The notes under the pieces: generated by a model
Databases searched by the model: none
Told to the model about the DNA's origin: nothing
Seen by the model: only the letters and a program-made list of their open reading frames with translations
Position numbers and translations under genes: made by a program
DNA from: Seiridium cupressi
Lineage: Eukaryota; Ascomycota; Sordariomycetes; Amphisphaeriales; Sporocadaceae
NCBI GenBank assembly: GCA_036674765.1
Contig: JARVKI010000102.1
Location: 62,001 to 126,000 of the forward strand
Direction of reading: 5' to 3'
DNA length: 64,000 bases
Shown here: positions 48,660 through 61,300 of the stretch, one piece after another
Layout: each line of letters opens with the position of its first letter
How positions within the stretch are numbered: the stretch's first letter is position 1

Positions 48660-48750
48660 TGACTGACTGACTGACTGACTGACTGACTGACTGACTGACT
48701 GACTGACTGGATCTGGATCTGGATCTGGATCTGGACCTGGATCTGGACCT
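48545..48750. repeat. Compound microsatellite: (TACA)~20 (CAGA)~9 (CTGA)~13 (GGATCT)~7
   Basis: Four arrays abut with single-base transitions between units: TACA from 48545 to about 48624, CAGA to about 48658, CTGA/GACT to about 48709, then GGATCT with some GGACCT units to 48750. It starts 10 bp after the amylase stop, so it probably lies in the 3' UTR. Apparent open frames through it are artefacts of the repeat. Confidence 0.97.
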
Positions 48751-49130
48751 GGACACCAGGCTTAATGTGTGAGAAGCTGGGTCGCTTCGGCTAACACACC
48801 AATACCCTGTACCGTATTGACTGGCTCGGTTATATATGAAGGTGCTTCTTTAAATAGCACTAGTTAACTAGTCCGTTACATAATGCGTGCATAGCCAGGA
48901 TTTACACCTGGGGTTAGCCTATTTGGTTTAGAAAGTGGACCTATTAAACCCCCACTATTCGCGTCTGGGAAGTCGCGTACCCAATCCAGGGTCAATAATA
49001 GTCTTTGGAGCTTTATAAACTCACAAAAACAACTTCCAGTCGGAACCAATAATTCATCGCCTGCAGCACCTATTAATTATCGAGCTGAAGTCATTGAGTC
49101 TCTAAGACGCCACTTTGCTCTTCCCGCGCC
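48751..49130. other. Short intergenic region with palindrome
   Basis: About 380 bp between the microsatellite and the next gene. It contains a perfect 14-bp palindrome ACTAGTTAACTAGT near 48859 and a short hairpin CCAGG-ATTTACA-CCTGG near 48896. No gene is seen. Confidence 0.6.
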
Positions 49131-51937
49131 ATGGCAGCTAAAGACCCGCTGAAGCGGGATCTCGCGGAAGTTCTGGATAATGTTGGGCATGGCATGTGTC
49201 GTGCGTGTGCCGAGACAGCTTCGGCTGGCTGTGCACACAATGACCCTGAGTCCCTAGCCCAGCGACTGCGCAACGTCCTCGTACAGTGGTTGTCAGTCAC
49301 TAGCCAGAATAGCCCTGATGAGATTCAGCCCATGTTCTACTACCTGGAGGAAAGATGGAGCACTCATCCTTCAGGTGCAATTCAGGCTCGCGGTGCTGAT
49401 TGGGCAAAATTCGAAGCTGTGCAGTCATTGGCCGCCGAGCTGCAGCTGAACGTCTACCTGGCTCAGTTACAAAGAACCGAGTCGGGCATCGATTACGCCT
49501 ATGGGACCCCTTCAGACCTGGAAGAGACTGACGAAGAAGAGGACGGCGACGAGGATCCGGAGACAGAAAAGGGTTATCCCAAGAGGCATCAACCCAGCAC
49601 CTCCACAGAGAAGCCCCCGGAAAAGGTGGAAGCAGTTCCCAGCAACGAATATGTCGAGACGGAATGGTCAGTCAATGTTCTGCTTGATGGCAGGACTACT
49701 GTTGAATTGTACCTGGATGCTGCCAACATCATCCAGGGATGTGACTTCTTTGACCTTGAGGATCCGGATGAGGAAGACGTCGATGGCGAGTACGGCCATA
49801 GTGTAAGCACTACTGTTTCGTGATGCAAGACGGACACCTGGCTAATATACTCTAGGGAGTCTCATATACTCGCGATTACCGAGCCCAGGTAGGTTCGAAC
49901 CACCCCGGGCTTTGACCCGCAGTCTAATTCTTCATAGTCCCTAGCAATCATTCCCCAAAGATCCATCGGTCACTTCTTTTCCAGAGTCTTCGAGAGGGAC
50001 CAAGGCAGTGAAGCAGTTGCTGTACTAGATTACTTTGCATCCAGGTGTTTGTTGTCCCCCGAGGACGAAGGACATTTCCACGTACTGCGGCATGTTTGCT
50101 CTAGGTGGAAACCGCCAAGTTCGACCGTTGAAGACCCTGGCGCTGGGAAACCGTGGATCGCTGTTCAAAAGATGGTGCTGCCCAGCCACCTCGCTCTCAA
50201 ACTACTCCGAATTGCAGTACGGCATGAAAGCCAAGACTTGTTCGACTCTGTGTGCCTTGGTCTTGGGAGCGTCACGGATAATCATTTCTTATCTCAACTA
50301 AGCGACGCTCTCCAAGGGACAATGCTTTCCTTGGAACTGTTGCGCGAACCGTGAGTTTGTGGTCAAGTTTTCTGTCCAGGTCATTACTGACATTGTATTA
50401 GCTTGATCGGCACTATCACATCCGGAAAAATGTTAGGAGATAGATACGTCTCAGTAATTAGCCTGTGTAATGCTGAGACTATATCAGAAAAGCTTCGCCA
50501 ATATGCACTTGAGGCGCTGGACGAATCTGTCCGACGCTGTGAAGGGGAGCAGGTCATGGAGCAGGATGGGGATACACTGATCCTCATAGCGCAACACTAC
50601 CGGGGTTTCGAATGGCTTCATAACTTGTAGGTCCTGTCCAAAGATTTCATGTTCATACAGCCGCTAACAACAGTAGCGCAGTACCTCTCGTGCGGAAGAA
50701 GTGTCATGATGCCGCCTTCGCAATAGGCTTCATGTGGAAACTCTATTTGAGTGCCTGTCAGGGAGTCTTTCCTCGAGAAACAGCTTTTGACTTGGTGAAA
50801 TCAATGGTGAGGGCCAGCGTGGCTAACTTCCACGTTTCACAGCTTGTCAGTCTTCATTATTGGCAGACTGAGTCCGCAAGGAGAGAAAAATTGCGCAGCC
50901 ATTTCGGCCCCAATGAAGTCAGAGGCTTGCCTTGCCTACCAGCGCCGGCTGTGATAGCAACTCTACTCAATCTAGTAGAAGTCATGGCCAATTTCGGCAT
51001 GGAGGGCGAACTCAAAACCCTTTCCAAATTACTGGCTGCCCAGTGCCATCTCGTACCGGAGCAAGAATTATACCACCTTTATATACCATTCGTCTGCGCC
51101 CTCGTACCGCGACTGGAAAGACTCCCCGGGATTTGCTTTTCTGACGAGTCATACCAGCACCTGTTCCTCAGAATCATCGACACCTACTGGCAAAAACACG
51201 CCCAGGCAAAGCCTCCGATGCACTGGGGCATGTTGAGCAAAGAGCTAGCCCACAAATGCGCAGTCTGCACTGCAATGAATGCATTTCTGGCCGATCGCAA
51301 CAAGCAAAAACATACCATGAGCAACCATTCCAAGACAGGAATGCGAAGCCATTTGCTCGACACCCTTCGGAAGATGCGCGGTGTAAGCTGCGAGGAGGAC
51401 AAGGCAGCAGGAAAGTGCCATCTCACCAAGCTGACCTCTGATCACCACATGGAAACGAAGGAGTGGGAAGTGCGTGGCTTCAACGTCCGAGCAATGCTGC
51501 GGAGAGTTGACCAGAATCATCTCATGCAGTTACTTGGTAGTCATTATCCAAGTATGATGGGCAAGTCTCCCCAAGCTCGACCCGCGGTACCAGCTACCTA
51601 CATAGCGCAAGGCACTGCAACAGAATCTGTGCAGAACTGCACTGACGGAATTGCGTGTCATGTACTGGACCAGCACCCAAAACCGTCACCCACTCATGAC
51701 GGCAGTCAGCCTGTCCTGCAGAGAGGGTCTGAGCAACTCCCTCTACAAGCAGCGATGCCAAATCATCCATGCCGCCGCTCGTCCCGGTCCCCACTAGCGC
51801 CAGTTTCTCCTAACCATCAGCCAATAACGGGTACAAAGAGAAAATTCGATGGTGTCCTTGATCCTTCCCGTAGCCCACCTGCTCAAATCGCCGGCTGGGG
51901 GCAACCTAAAGTTGTTGATCTTTCAAGTGCCGATTAA
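49131..51937 (+). CDS. Large fungal protein resembling the C-terminal half of 2OG-Fe(II) oxygenase-like proteins
   Basis: Five exons, 49131..49802, 49856..49888, 49938..50350, 50402..50626 and 50674..51937, give 868 residues; the introns (53, 49, 51 and 47 bp) were placed by splice signals and frame. Residues near 30-120 (RNVLVQWLSV, FYYLEERWSTHPSGA, GADWAKFEAVQSLAAELQLNVYLAQL) and near 190-250 (WSVNVLLDGRTTVELYLD, YTRDYRAQSLAIIP) resemble the region that follows the dioxygenase domain in large fungal 2OG-Fe(II) oxygenase-like proteins. The dioxygenase domain itself is absent and is not visible upstream. An acidic tract lies near 130-150 and the C terminus is low-complexity with basic patches. 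Function unknown; the family link is from memory of motif order. It may be a naturally shortened paralogue or a remnant. Confidence 0.72.
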
Positions 51938-52900
51938 GGAGGGCCTGGCTTGTTGGAGGCGTTAATTGGACCACCAGCTACGTCCAGCTACCACTCAGGG
52001 TCTCAATTACGTTCTTCACCTGGGTTTTCGTCTTGAATTCATGTTCAAGTATGCTGCCGCCGCTCTGCCTCCATGGACCTTTGAGTTTGAAATTTAAAAG
52101 AGTTTAGTGCCGATTTCTTTATCAGAATTTGAGGCCCAGCCGCGCCATCCCCACAGATGTGGCGGGTAGTTGCCTGAGGATGACCATTCCAAGGTCCTTC
52201 ATACAAATGGACAGGCAGTTCTCCAGACGATTCGATAACATACTGCAAACTCAGGGGCATAGACACACTATTAGTCGCTTTGGCGGGACTTGGGAGATGT
52301 TGTCGTTCGACGAGCGTATGTGCCTCTCCGTATGGGTTTGACAAGTCTGTCGAGTGATCTTGAGGTTCGACCATGTTGGCTCATTTTGATCTCTCAAGGC
52401 CTGTTGCTCTAGATTTTGACTATGGTCTTAAGGCGATGTGGTATATTCCAGATAATTGCATATTCAATGATCAGCTCAATATTCAGAAATTGACTAGGAT
52501 GACTGTGACCACTGATGTATTTTCCCATCTCAAAGGTTTACACCAGAACACTAGGCGACAAATATGGCCATATAATGATTCTTATAACAAGATCCTGTTC
52601 AACATCGCCACCCGGGCATTATCACGAAAAGAACCATAAGCAGCGTCAATATAATGTCCCGATTACTCCGAATACCGGCCCTCTCCGAATCCGCCTCGAG
52701 GCCCTTGACTGATAACCCAGCGGCTCCGGACTTCCGATCCGACTGTAGCCGGTGTCGGCCGCGAACTATAACTACCGTCTCCATCGGCAGCACATCTGAC
52801 TTCTTTCTTCGCAGTTGAATTCGTAGTGACGCCTTGTCAGCCTATCAAATTCAAAAGCAGGTTTCGTTCTTACAGCACTTAACCCACAACGTCTCCATTT
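51938..52900. other. Intergenic, no gene seen
   Basis: About 960 bp between two plus-strand genes. Open frames are short and lack motifs. Nothing else was recognised. Confidence 0.6.
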
Positions 52901-53783
52901 ATGGCAGAAACTATCAGTGGCCCTGGATGTCTCTATGTTGAGTCTAGAATCTCGAAGCCAGGTATTCTGGACGAGAAGACTTACTTAAAATGGTACGGTG
53001 AAGACCACATCGTAGATCTTCTACAGATCTCGGGCATCGGGTCGGCTCGTGTATTGAAAGACGTCAATCCAGACGCGGACAAGCCTTATCTGGTGCTCTT
53101 CTCGTTGGATGACCTGGGTATCATGAAGAGCGACGACATGAAGAACATCAAGGCTAGAAGTGACCTGCTACCAGGCACCGGCAACATCTATGATCTGGCA
53201 GATTTCGATTCCCGTTTTGATAGTCTAATTCAAGTGTACGATCCAACGGGAAAGGGCAAAGGTGAGTTAAGCTACATTATCGGCGCGGCCGCTTGAAATC
53301 GCGAAGGATCTGGCGCTTACGATACAATATCCTAGGCCACGCAAGGTCAGTGATATCAGTGCAAATTCAGCTCAAACAAGGGGGAGATGTGGAGGATTTC
53401 GACAGGTGGTACCGCGAAGAGGTAATACCCTTGAGCCCTTGTTCTGTCCATGCATGTTGCTAACCCCTGCGACACAGCACCTGGGCCTCGTGTCCAAGGC
53501 GACAGGTTACCTACGCACCACGAGATTCAAGCTCGTGGCCGCCATGACCAACCCCCAGATGCGGGCGTCTCAGGGGTTGCCCGCGACGGACGAACCCGAG
53601 ACTGAACGTTGCACCTGGCTAGGTATCCACGAATTTGCAGTTGAGAATCCGGACTTGCAAGAAATCAGGAAGCTCACGGCTTCTCCCTGGACAGACAGGA
53701 TCTACGAGGGCAGGAAGTTGGGCATCTTCAGGATTTACAAGGTTCTAGCCGAGTTTGGTGAGAAGGCTGGTTTCATGGTTTGA
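52901..53783 (+). CDS. EthD-like / dimeric alpha-beta barrel protein
   Basis: Exons 52901..53261, 53336..53421 and 53478..53783 give 250 residues. The pattern is two ferredoxin-like halves as in fungal EthD-domain proteins: first half VESRISKPGILDEKTYLKWY, HIVDLLQISGIGSARVL; second half SVISVQIQLKQGGDVEDFDR, WYREEHLGLVSKATGYLRTT, RFKL. The WYxEEH motif, split by intron 2 (56 bp), is typical of the fold. Relatives act in degradation or secondary-metabolite tailoring and often have no known substrate, so no reaction is assigned. No signal peptide, so cytosolic. ATG 52901 lies in a fair context (TTT at -3 to -1). Confidence 0.8.
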
Positions 53784-54369
53784 AAGTGTGAAAATGCGCA
53801 AGAGAGCGGCTGTCTGAAAGCGACACTGTCTATTACTGAATCTATTAAATTGTAGTCTCAGGCCGTAGCTACCATCTTCCCGTTGCTAAATAGGGAAATA
53901 TAATGGTCAGAGTATCTGTCGATACCGAAACAGATGAAAGTGAAATCAGGTTGGCTTGTGTCCGCATAGGCTACCAAGCACAAACCCTACAACATATTTT
54001 AGCATTTGATTTGTATGCACTCTTTACCAAAAATGCGCTTCTCAAGATGGTTTTGACATTAACTAGAAGAAGTCAATGGTAGAGTGACTCTGGTTACATA
54101 GAGTAGTATATTGGTTGTGAGGTTGGTGAGATGATGCACAACTCAGCATACCTACATTCTTCGAAGGTTCTTTGGCGCTTTCGTTCAATATAGTAATCCC
54201 GGGAGAGAGCGAGAGAGAGAAAGAGAGAGAACAGAAGCTTCGCCACTGGAACGTTTGCTCAAATTCGGAATCTTAGTGGATCTCAATGCATTGAGGCTTG
54301 AACGCCTGTCTATGGTGATCTACCTCTAGCTGACCGCTATCGAAATCCCTACCAAGGAAGTTCAATTAC
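53784..54369. other. Convergent intergenic region with GA tract
   Basis: About 590 bp between two stop codons. It holds a (GA)n-rich tract at about 54203-54231. No gene is seen. Confidence 0.6.
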
Positions 54370-55785
54370 CTAACCTCCTGCCAAAACCTTGACGTTCGCA
54401 CTGTCCGCTCGCTGGCAGCATTCCTCGATCACTTTCCAGAAAAGTGGCATATCCAGGCCCCGGGGTATCCGTACTCCCGGTTGACCAGGCTCGAGTAGGT
54501 GGGCGACCGTTCGTCCGGTTTGTGCCCCCTTCAAGGCCTCGTCTAGCGTGCCCTCGGTGATGACTTTGACGTCGAAGCGCTCTGGACGCTTCTCGCCCTC
54601 AGTGCTCTTGGGGTCAAAATCGTAGAAGGGAATTTCATACTCCGTGCCGGCTAGAGCCGCAGCCACGGCTAACGGGTCGTGAAGTGGCGGCCCTTCCACA
54701 ATGCCGAAGACGTCCCTGTGTACAGTCAGTGATGGAGCCCGTACCGGCCATGTGAGTAGCTCGGGGATGGACAAACCTATATGTAGCCGCAAAGAAGTTC
54801 AATAGCTCAACCAGCATAGTCCTCAACTCTGTCTTGCCTTTCCCACTCTTCTCCCCGCCATAACCGGGCCCGTACAGGATGGTCTCCTGCACGTCATTCG
54901 TTGCCAACACGAGATGCGTCAGATCCAACGGAATGAGTGTGATCTTGCTCTTCAATACTTTGTTGTCAAACAGGCTGGCTGCAGCCTCTGGATCGATGAG
55001 AATGTTGAACTCGGCCCACGGCGTATAATTTCCAATGCGCTCCACGCCATCCACCTTGCCCAGCACCGCGGGCGTGAAGCCGCCGCCGACGCTGCCACCC
55101 ATGATGCTGAGTCCCTTGATATGCCCCGCAAGGTCTGGGTGCTCTATGAATAGCGCGCCGACGTTTGTCAAGCCGCCTGTCGCTACGACCCACGCGGTCC
55201 CCGGCTCCGTTTCCCACAGCGCTTTAGCCATGGCATCAACGGCGCTCACGGAGCGGTCAGGCTGCGTCACAGGCTTGGGCAGGAGATCCGTGCCATCGAG
55301 GCCAGACTCTCCATGGATGTCTGTGGGCGCGTGAATAGGAGCGCGCTGCAGAGCGTGGGGATGGCCGGGATAGACGGTCACATCATTGTGCTTGCCGATG
55401 GCCAACAGGACTGAAAGCGCATTGTTGGTGGTCTTGTCCAGCGATGCATTTCCGTGGACTGTGCTGATGTTGAGCAGCCGGATGCCAGGGTGGTAGGCCG
55501 CGAGTAGTATTGCGAAGACGTCCTGCGGATGTGGTTAGCTACACGGTCTTTGCAGAACGAGGCCCGTATCGGAGTCCGAGAGGGGTAGGTAGGGTGCCGG
55601 CCGCGTCCATTGCCGGCGGCCACGTCTGGCTCCGTGTGTCACCGGCCCCTCAAACGTCATGGAACGGCAGGGTTGGAGTCCTTCTCCTGGTCGGAACTAA
55701 TACTTCAGATTCGAAACTCAAATTCCGGCCTACTCACATCATGACCTGGATCGCAGTCCAGCCAGACTGGGACTGGTGCTGACAT
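54370..55785 (-). CDS. Inosine-uridine preferring nucleoside hydrolase
   Basis: Hydrolyses ribonucleosides to base and ribose (purine/pyrimidine salvage). Exons 55785..55738, 55522..54777 and 54715..54370 give 379 residues. The Ca2+-binding signature DCDPGHDD (10-17) is split by a 215-bp first intron, long for this window. Other landmarks are STVHGN, VVATGGLTNVGAL, SIMGGSVGGG, WAEFNILIDPEAA, and the second signature RDVFG and PPLHDPLAVAAAL, where intron 2 (61 bp) falls between the AG and G of the Arg codon. Length fits URH1-type enzymes (about 340-390). The C-terminal ~30 residues (RIPRGLDMPLFWKVIEEC) resemble the family. No signal peptide, so cytosolic. Confidence 0.92.
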
Positions 55786-56211
55786 TGCCCCAACAGATAG
55801 TGGCAAAACGCTCTTGGGGAGTTCTCTAGAGTATGGACCCGACCTTCAAAGCGCGGATAGCTCAGATGCCCCTTGAATTGCGCCAGTTCTGGTCTCTGTC
55901 TGTCTTTCTATAGATTTTGGAGGTTTGTTGTGAGAAGACGACTCAGCCACAGCCGGTCACCGTCGGTGTGTAATAGGTGGACCCAATCAACAAAGGCCGG
56001 AAGATCGGAGCTCTACGGTAGACGTTTGTTCGGATTGAAAGGGGCCACATCAATCGTATTTTTACCAAAAACGAGCTCGCAAGTCAATTCGAAGAACTTG
56101 GGAAGGTAGACCCAACGCTTTCTTTCTTTCATTCAATAAAACCACCCATCATTGGGCGCCAAGCTGTTGCAGCCTGTCTGTTTGTATGGTCGAGTGCTTG
56201 TGAGATTGCCC
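55786..56211. other. Intergenic, no gene seen
   Basis: About 425 bp between the nucleoside hydrolase start and the RED stop, both minus strand. Nothing was recognised. Confidence 0.6.
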
Positions 56212-57853
56212 CTATTTGGCAGCCTTTCGCTGTTCAACAAGCCGCATGACATCGTCCGCATTGTTGACATCGCCTTTTCGCTTCTTGCCGCCCCTCTTCC
56301 GTTTTGTCTTGCCGCCGCCTCCTCGGCCGCCATCGCCGTCGCCGTCTTCGTTCCACTGGGAAAGCTTGACATCAGATTCATCAAAATCTGCCTCATCCTC
56401 AAATCTGCTGGTGCCGAAGCCCATATCCATGTCCTCGGCATCGCGATCAACACTTTCCAACATTCTCTTCCTGCGTTCCGCTTTAGCCTTGGCCTCCTCG
56501 TCCTCCTCTTCCCAAGGCTTATGGTTGAGAGCAGCCGCCTTCTTGAATGCGGCTTGAATGGCAGGATCGGACATGGATGGCGCTTGCAGTGTTTGAGACG
56601 ATATCATATCCGTCTTTGAATCCTTGAAGTAGTTGCGTGAGGCGGCGGAGGTTGCAGGCTTTGGTGGAGGTGCCATTGCTTTATGATCTGCCGACTTCTC
56701 ATTCTCCGCTGGGGATGTGGCGGGCTTCTCGGTACCCTCATCCGAGTCTGAATCCGAGTCCTCGCCCAGACCAGCCAATGGATCGTAGTCATCTCCCACG
56801 CCGTCGAATATGTCCACGTCATCGTCCTCTGGCTCGTCTGCTCTTTGCCTGTAAATCTCGGGTATTTCCATCCCCAAAGGTTTTGCGTCTTTGTCGGGCA
56901 TCAATAAATCTCGTGCGTTTGCTTCCTCTTCTGCATCTTCCTGTGTCTGGACCTTGCGCACCTTGCGCTTTTCATTTCCGTCCTCGTCGACAATTATAAG
57001 CACTTCCCTGCCCTTGCTGTCCTTTTCAATACGTGAACCTGGGGCCTTGTCCCCAATCTTTTTGAACCTCGAGCCGAGAGCGGACTCCTCTCTTGCTTTG
57101 GCGGCTTCCCGCGCAGCCTTCAATTCGGCTAATATCATAGCCCTCGAGCGTTTCTGCCCAGCCTTGAGTGGTATATCCGCAGCGACCTGGCCCTTTTTGG
57201 TGGCTGCCTCTCGTGTGATAGTCTCGACATTCGTTTCCTCCAATTGGTCCAAAACATCGTCCACATCGTCCAGCTCGGGCTCAGACGCGGGCGTGTCGGC
57301 AGCTTCTGATTGTTTGTTGCCGAACACATCCTCTCCTTTCCGTACTCTCTCAAGCAGCTTGAAGTCTAACCCCTTCACAAGGTGGGTGCTTTCGAGGTCG
57401 CCACCAGCTATCCGGCTTCGAAGGTTATCGTATGTGGCCTGGTCGATCTCCTCCTTTTTGAGGGCTTCTTCTAGCGCTTTTAACCTCACAGCCCTCTCAT
57501 CTGCTTCCTCGTCCTCTCGTGATTTTGTTCGATCCGTATAACCTTGTGCGAGCTTGCTCCCTTTTGGGGCGGAAGTCTTAAGCCTTTTCTGCGGTCTTTG
57601 GGTCTGGTTTCGTTCGGCTAGCTGGCGCTGAAAGTCGGAATGACTGAAGCCTACGGACCGTCTGCGCTGAATGGTCAACAAGAATGCCAATATAACAGAT
57701 CATCATCGTGCCTTACGGTGTCATTGGTATACTGGATCTCTGCCTAGACCCCAGCGCAACAGCGCGGGGCGTAGCCTGTGATGCGCCATTGCTATTCGGC
57801 GACGTTTTCGGGGCACTCGATGCTATGAGCTTGCGAAATTGATCATTGTTCAT
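56212..57853 (-). CDS. RED-like splicing factor (IK / RED N-terminal domain)
   Basis: Spliceosomal B-complex protein that partners SMU1 in metazoans. Exons 57853..57717 and 57661..56212 (55-bp intron) give 528 residues. The short first exon starts MNNDQFRKLIASSAPK and ends SSIPMTP; joined to RSVGFSHSDFQRQLAERN it makes the conserved RED N-terminus. The domain continues with YDNLRSRIAGGDLESTHLVK and GLDFKLLERVRKGEDVF. Much of the rest is charged and disordered, with acid runs (EDDDVDIFDGVGDDYD) and a basic KTKRKRGGKKRK near the end. The acceptor must be the CGCAG at 57662; the CAG four bases upstream shifts the frame. The C terminus lacks the RE/RD dipeptide repeats of the animal protein. Confidence 0.88.
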
Positions 57854-58365
57854 CTTGCTGAAGCAGTCGCAGATAGTGGTGTTTTGAATATGGGCTGACG
57901 AAACATGGATGTTGGGGATGGAAGTTTGCGGCAGGCAGGTCTTCAGCCTTGCCCTTTAAGCTCTAGAGCTATTTGCCAGGCGAACGCCTCTAAGCTGTAC
58001 GGCAGGCGGTACCTAGTTACAGGCCGCAGCGTCCCGTGGGGCAGTTTTGAGTGCTGACAAGCAAGTCACGGGATGACGTGAAGAAGACAACCGCGTCTGG
58101 CCCCACGTCAGCGCGTATCCAATGGATCACTTCTAAATGCTCATTACCGCGACCAAGATCAGCGAGTGGCAGGTTGCAATGATTGTCTGATCCTTTTGCT
58201 CTGCTCAAGAAGTACAGTTTGTACTTTGAAAAGCCTGCATTGCTTGATCGATGCCGTCCTAGTGTTTGCCGACAGCGCCGTGATAGCTGTTGTCGACAGG
58301 AATAGTGACCATCTTTCTTCTTGCTCCTGAGATTTAAGTTGAACATCCGAGGTGGTCCTTCCAAG
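57854..58365. promoter_or_regulatory. Divergent promoter between RED and REV1
   Basis: 512 bp separate the two start codons, so regulation may be shared. No further gene is seen. Confidence 0.5.
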
Positions 58366-61300
58366 ATGGGTAGCCGCTTGGATAAAAATTCAAACGAGGT
58401 GCGGAAACGCATTGAAAGTCATTCACTTACCGACGAAGGGGGTGATGAGTACGAACCAAGCGCTTTTGGTGGATTCTCGGACTACTTTCGCCGAAAGAAG
58501 ATCAAACTACAGAATCTGGACTCAGAGATTCGGGCCTCTACCAACAGACCGCCGATTTTCAAAGGTGTTGTGGCCCATGTCACAGGATATACTCAGCCGC
58601 CGCTCCATGTCCTGCACAAAGAATTGGTAGAACATGGGGCTGGCTTCATTCAATACCTGGACTCAAAAACCATGGCCACTCACATCATCGCCTCGAGCCT
58701 TCCACCGAAGAAGATGGTTGAGTTTAAAAAGTACAGAATTGTCAAACCCACATGGGTCACAGACTCCATCGAAGCCGGAAAACTTCTGCCATGGTCGGAT
58801 TACAGAGTCATTGAAGAAACTCCGAGGCAGAAGACCTTCCAGTTCGACCGAGGCTTGATAACTACGCAGTCAAATACCCAGCCATCGCCTCTGTCCAGAT
58901 ACCGGGAGCAGACCGAAAACAGTTTCTACACTCGCAAACTGCGAGGGCTTGCTGCGACCATCGATGGCAGGCAAGTCGAAGATCATTCACCAAGTACGAT
59001 GAAAACATCAAGTGTTCAAGGCAGTATAGATAGAAGTAGCCCGCTGGTCGATGAAGGACCAAGACAAGCTCTAGAGATTTCGGCTGATTCTGACATACCT
59101 ATGGGTGTGGGGGAAATAGGCGCGATGGAAGACGCAGGTAAAGACCACGACCCAGATCGCAAGACCGAAATACCACGGCCGCCTTCTATTCTAAGACCGC
59201 CCGATAAGCCGCTTGAGGAAATGACCTCTGAGGAGCACAACGCCCTTTTGCTTCAGGATCCTCGTATGCGAAAATCCTCCACGGCCAATCCAGACTTCAT
59301 TCAGCAGTATTACTTGGAAAGCCGCCTTCACCACCTGTCAGCTTGGAAAGCTGAGCTCAAGTCGAGAATGCAGAAGCTTGCAGCAGAGAAAGGGCCGCAA
59401 GCGAAACCAGCGAGGAGGAAACCTGGCACAAGACGGTATGTCATGCATGTCGACTTTGACAGTTTCTTCTGCGCAGTGTCACTCAAAAGTGCACCGGAAT
59501 ATCTCAACAAGCCCACAGTTGTAGCGCATGGTACCGGGACTGGATCCGAGATTGCAAGTTGCAACTACCCGGCTCGGGAATTCGGGGTAAAAAATGGCAT
59601 GTGGATGAAAAGAGCTAAAGAGTTGTGTCCCGATCTCAAAATCCTGCCCTACAATTTCCTGGCTTACGAAGAAGCGAGTAAGCTGTTCTATGAGTCAATC
59701 CTAGAAGCCGGCGGCGTCGTACAGAGCGTCAGCATCGATGAGGCTCTAATCGACGTCAGTTCAGTCATATTTCAGTCTGTGGGATCGAAAGGAGATGGAG
59801 TCGATGAAGGCAGCATCTGGAGAGAGCAAGAAAGAGCCGATCATATTGCTCAGGACCTTCGAGATAAGATCAAAAGCAAGACTGGGTGCGCTGTGTCAGT
59901 CGGCATCGGAGGTAATATACTGCTAGCCAAAGTTGCTCTACGAAAAGCAAAGCCGGCCGGCCAGTTTCAGTTGAAGCCCGAAGCTGTGTTGCCATTCCTA
60001 GGAGAGTTGAAAGTGGATGATCTACCTGGAGTGGCGTACAGCATTGCTGGTAAACTCGAGGAGATTGGAATAAAATACGTAAAAGACATTCGAGAAGTGT
60101 CAAAAGAGCGTCTCACCACCACACTGGGGCCAAAGACAGGGGAAAAGCTTTGGGAATATGCTCGCGGTATCGATCGTGTTGAAGTTGGCGATCAGACTAT
60201 ACGCAAGTCAGTATCGGCCGAAGTGAACTGGGGCATACGGTTTATTAGCCAAGAAGAAGCGGAAGAGTTTGTTCTCAACCTAAGCAAGGAGTTAGAACGA
60301 CGTCTACTCAATGAACAGGTCAGGGGCAAGCAGCTGACCATGAAAATTATGAGGCGATCAATGGATGCGCCCTTGGATCCCCCCAAACATCTCGGTCATG
60401 GGAAATGCGACACCTTCAATAAAAGCATGATGTTTGGAGTGGCTACGAACGATCACCAGGTCATTGGCAAAGAGGCAATATCCATATTGCGATCCTATAA
60501 ATTCAGTCCAGGCGATCTTCGAGGACTTGGTGTCCAACTCACAAAGCTGGAGCCCCTGAAACCTTCAACGGCTGGTAGACCCGAGAGCAGCCAGAGAAAG
60601 ATCAACTTTAGTGCCTTCAAGACCCCAGGTTCGGCGGCGAAACCTACGAAAGACTCTATTCAGGAGATCGGCAGCCCGGATAAGCCGAGTCCAACGTCAA
60701 GCCGTGGTGAACCCAACGATCCCATCATTGACGGTCCACTGACTCCAAGGAAACCAAAGCTTGGTACCATCCACCCGGCACTCAGTATCTCGAAATCGCA
60801 CCGACGCGATTTCAAAGCCAACACCCCCCTCAATATCGGTGGTACACAATTCATCCTACCAGCGAATCCCGATCCTGCCGTTCTCGCTGAGCTGCCCCCA
60901 GATATCCGGGACAAGCTGCTTGCCCAGATGAAGCCCCAGTCCGAGTCCAGGGGGCCCGAATCGGCTACGAGATCAAGAACTCAAAGCCCTGTAGTGGTAG
61001 ATGAGATCGCACCGGATATTGATACAGACGTCTTCAATGCCCTACCCGATGATGTGAAAGCCGAAGTGCTAGCCTCATATAAGCCAAGGGTTCCTCGGCG
61101 TCTCTTGCCTCAGTCTCCGAGCAAGAACCGCATCATCCAGCAAACTAAGAAAACCACGCCAACGAAGAAGCGCGTCCCAGGATCCCTGGCGAGGGCTCGT
61201 GAACGGCATGCCGACGCACAAAATAAAGTAGTACAGACTAGCATAGCTTTCACCCGGGGCGAGGAAGGGATTGCTAGTGGTACGGACGAGCTTGACTACG

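Noticed and set aside
48544..48756. Open frames through the compound microsatellite
   Set aside because: They translate repeat units only.
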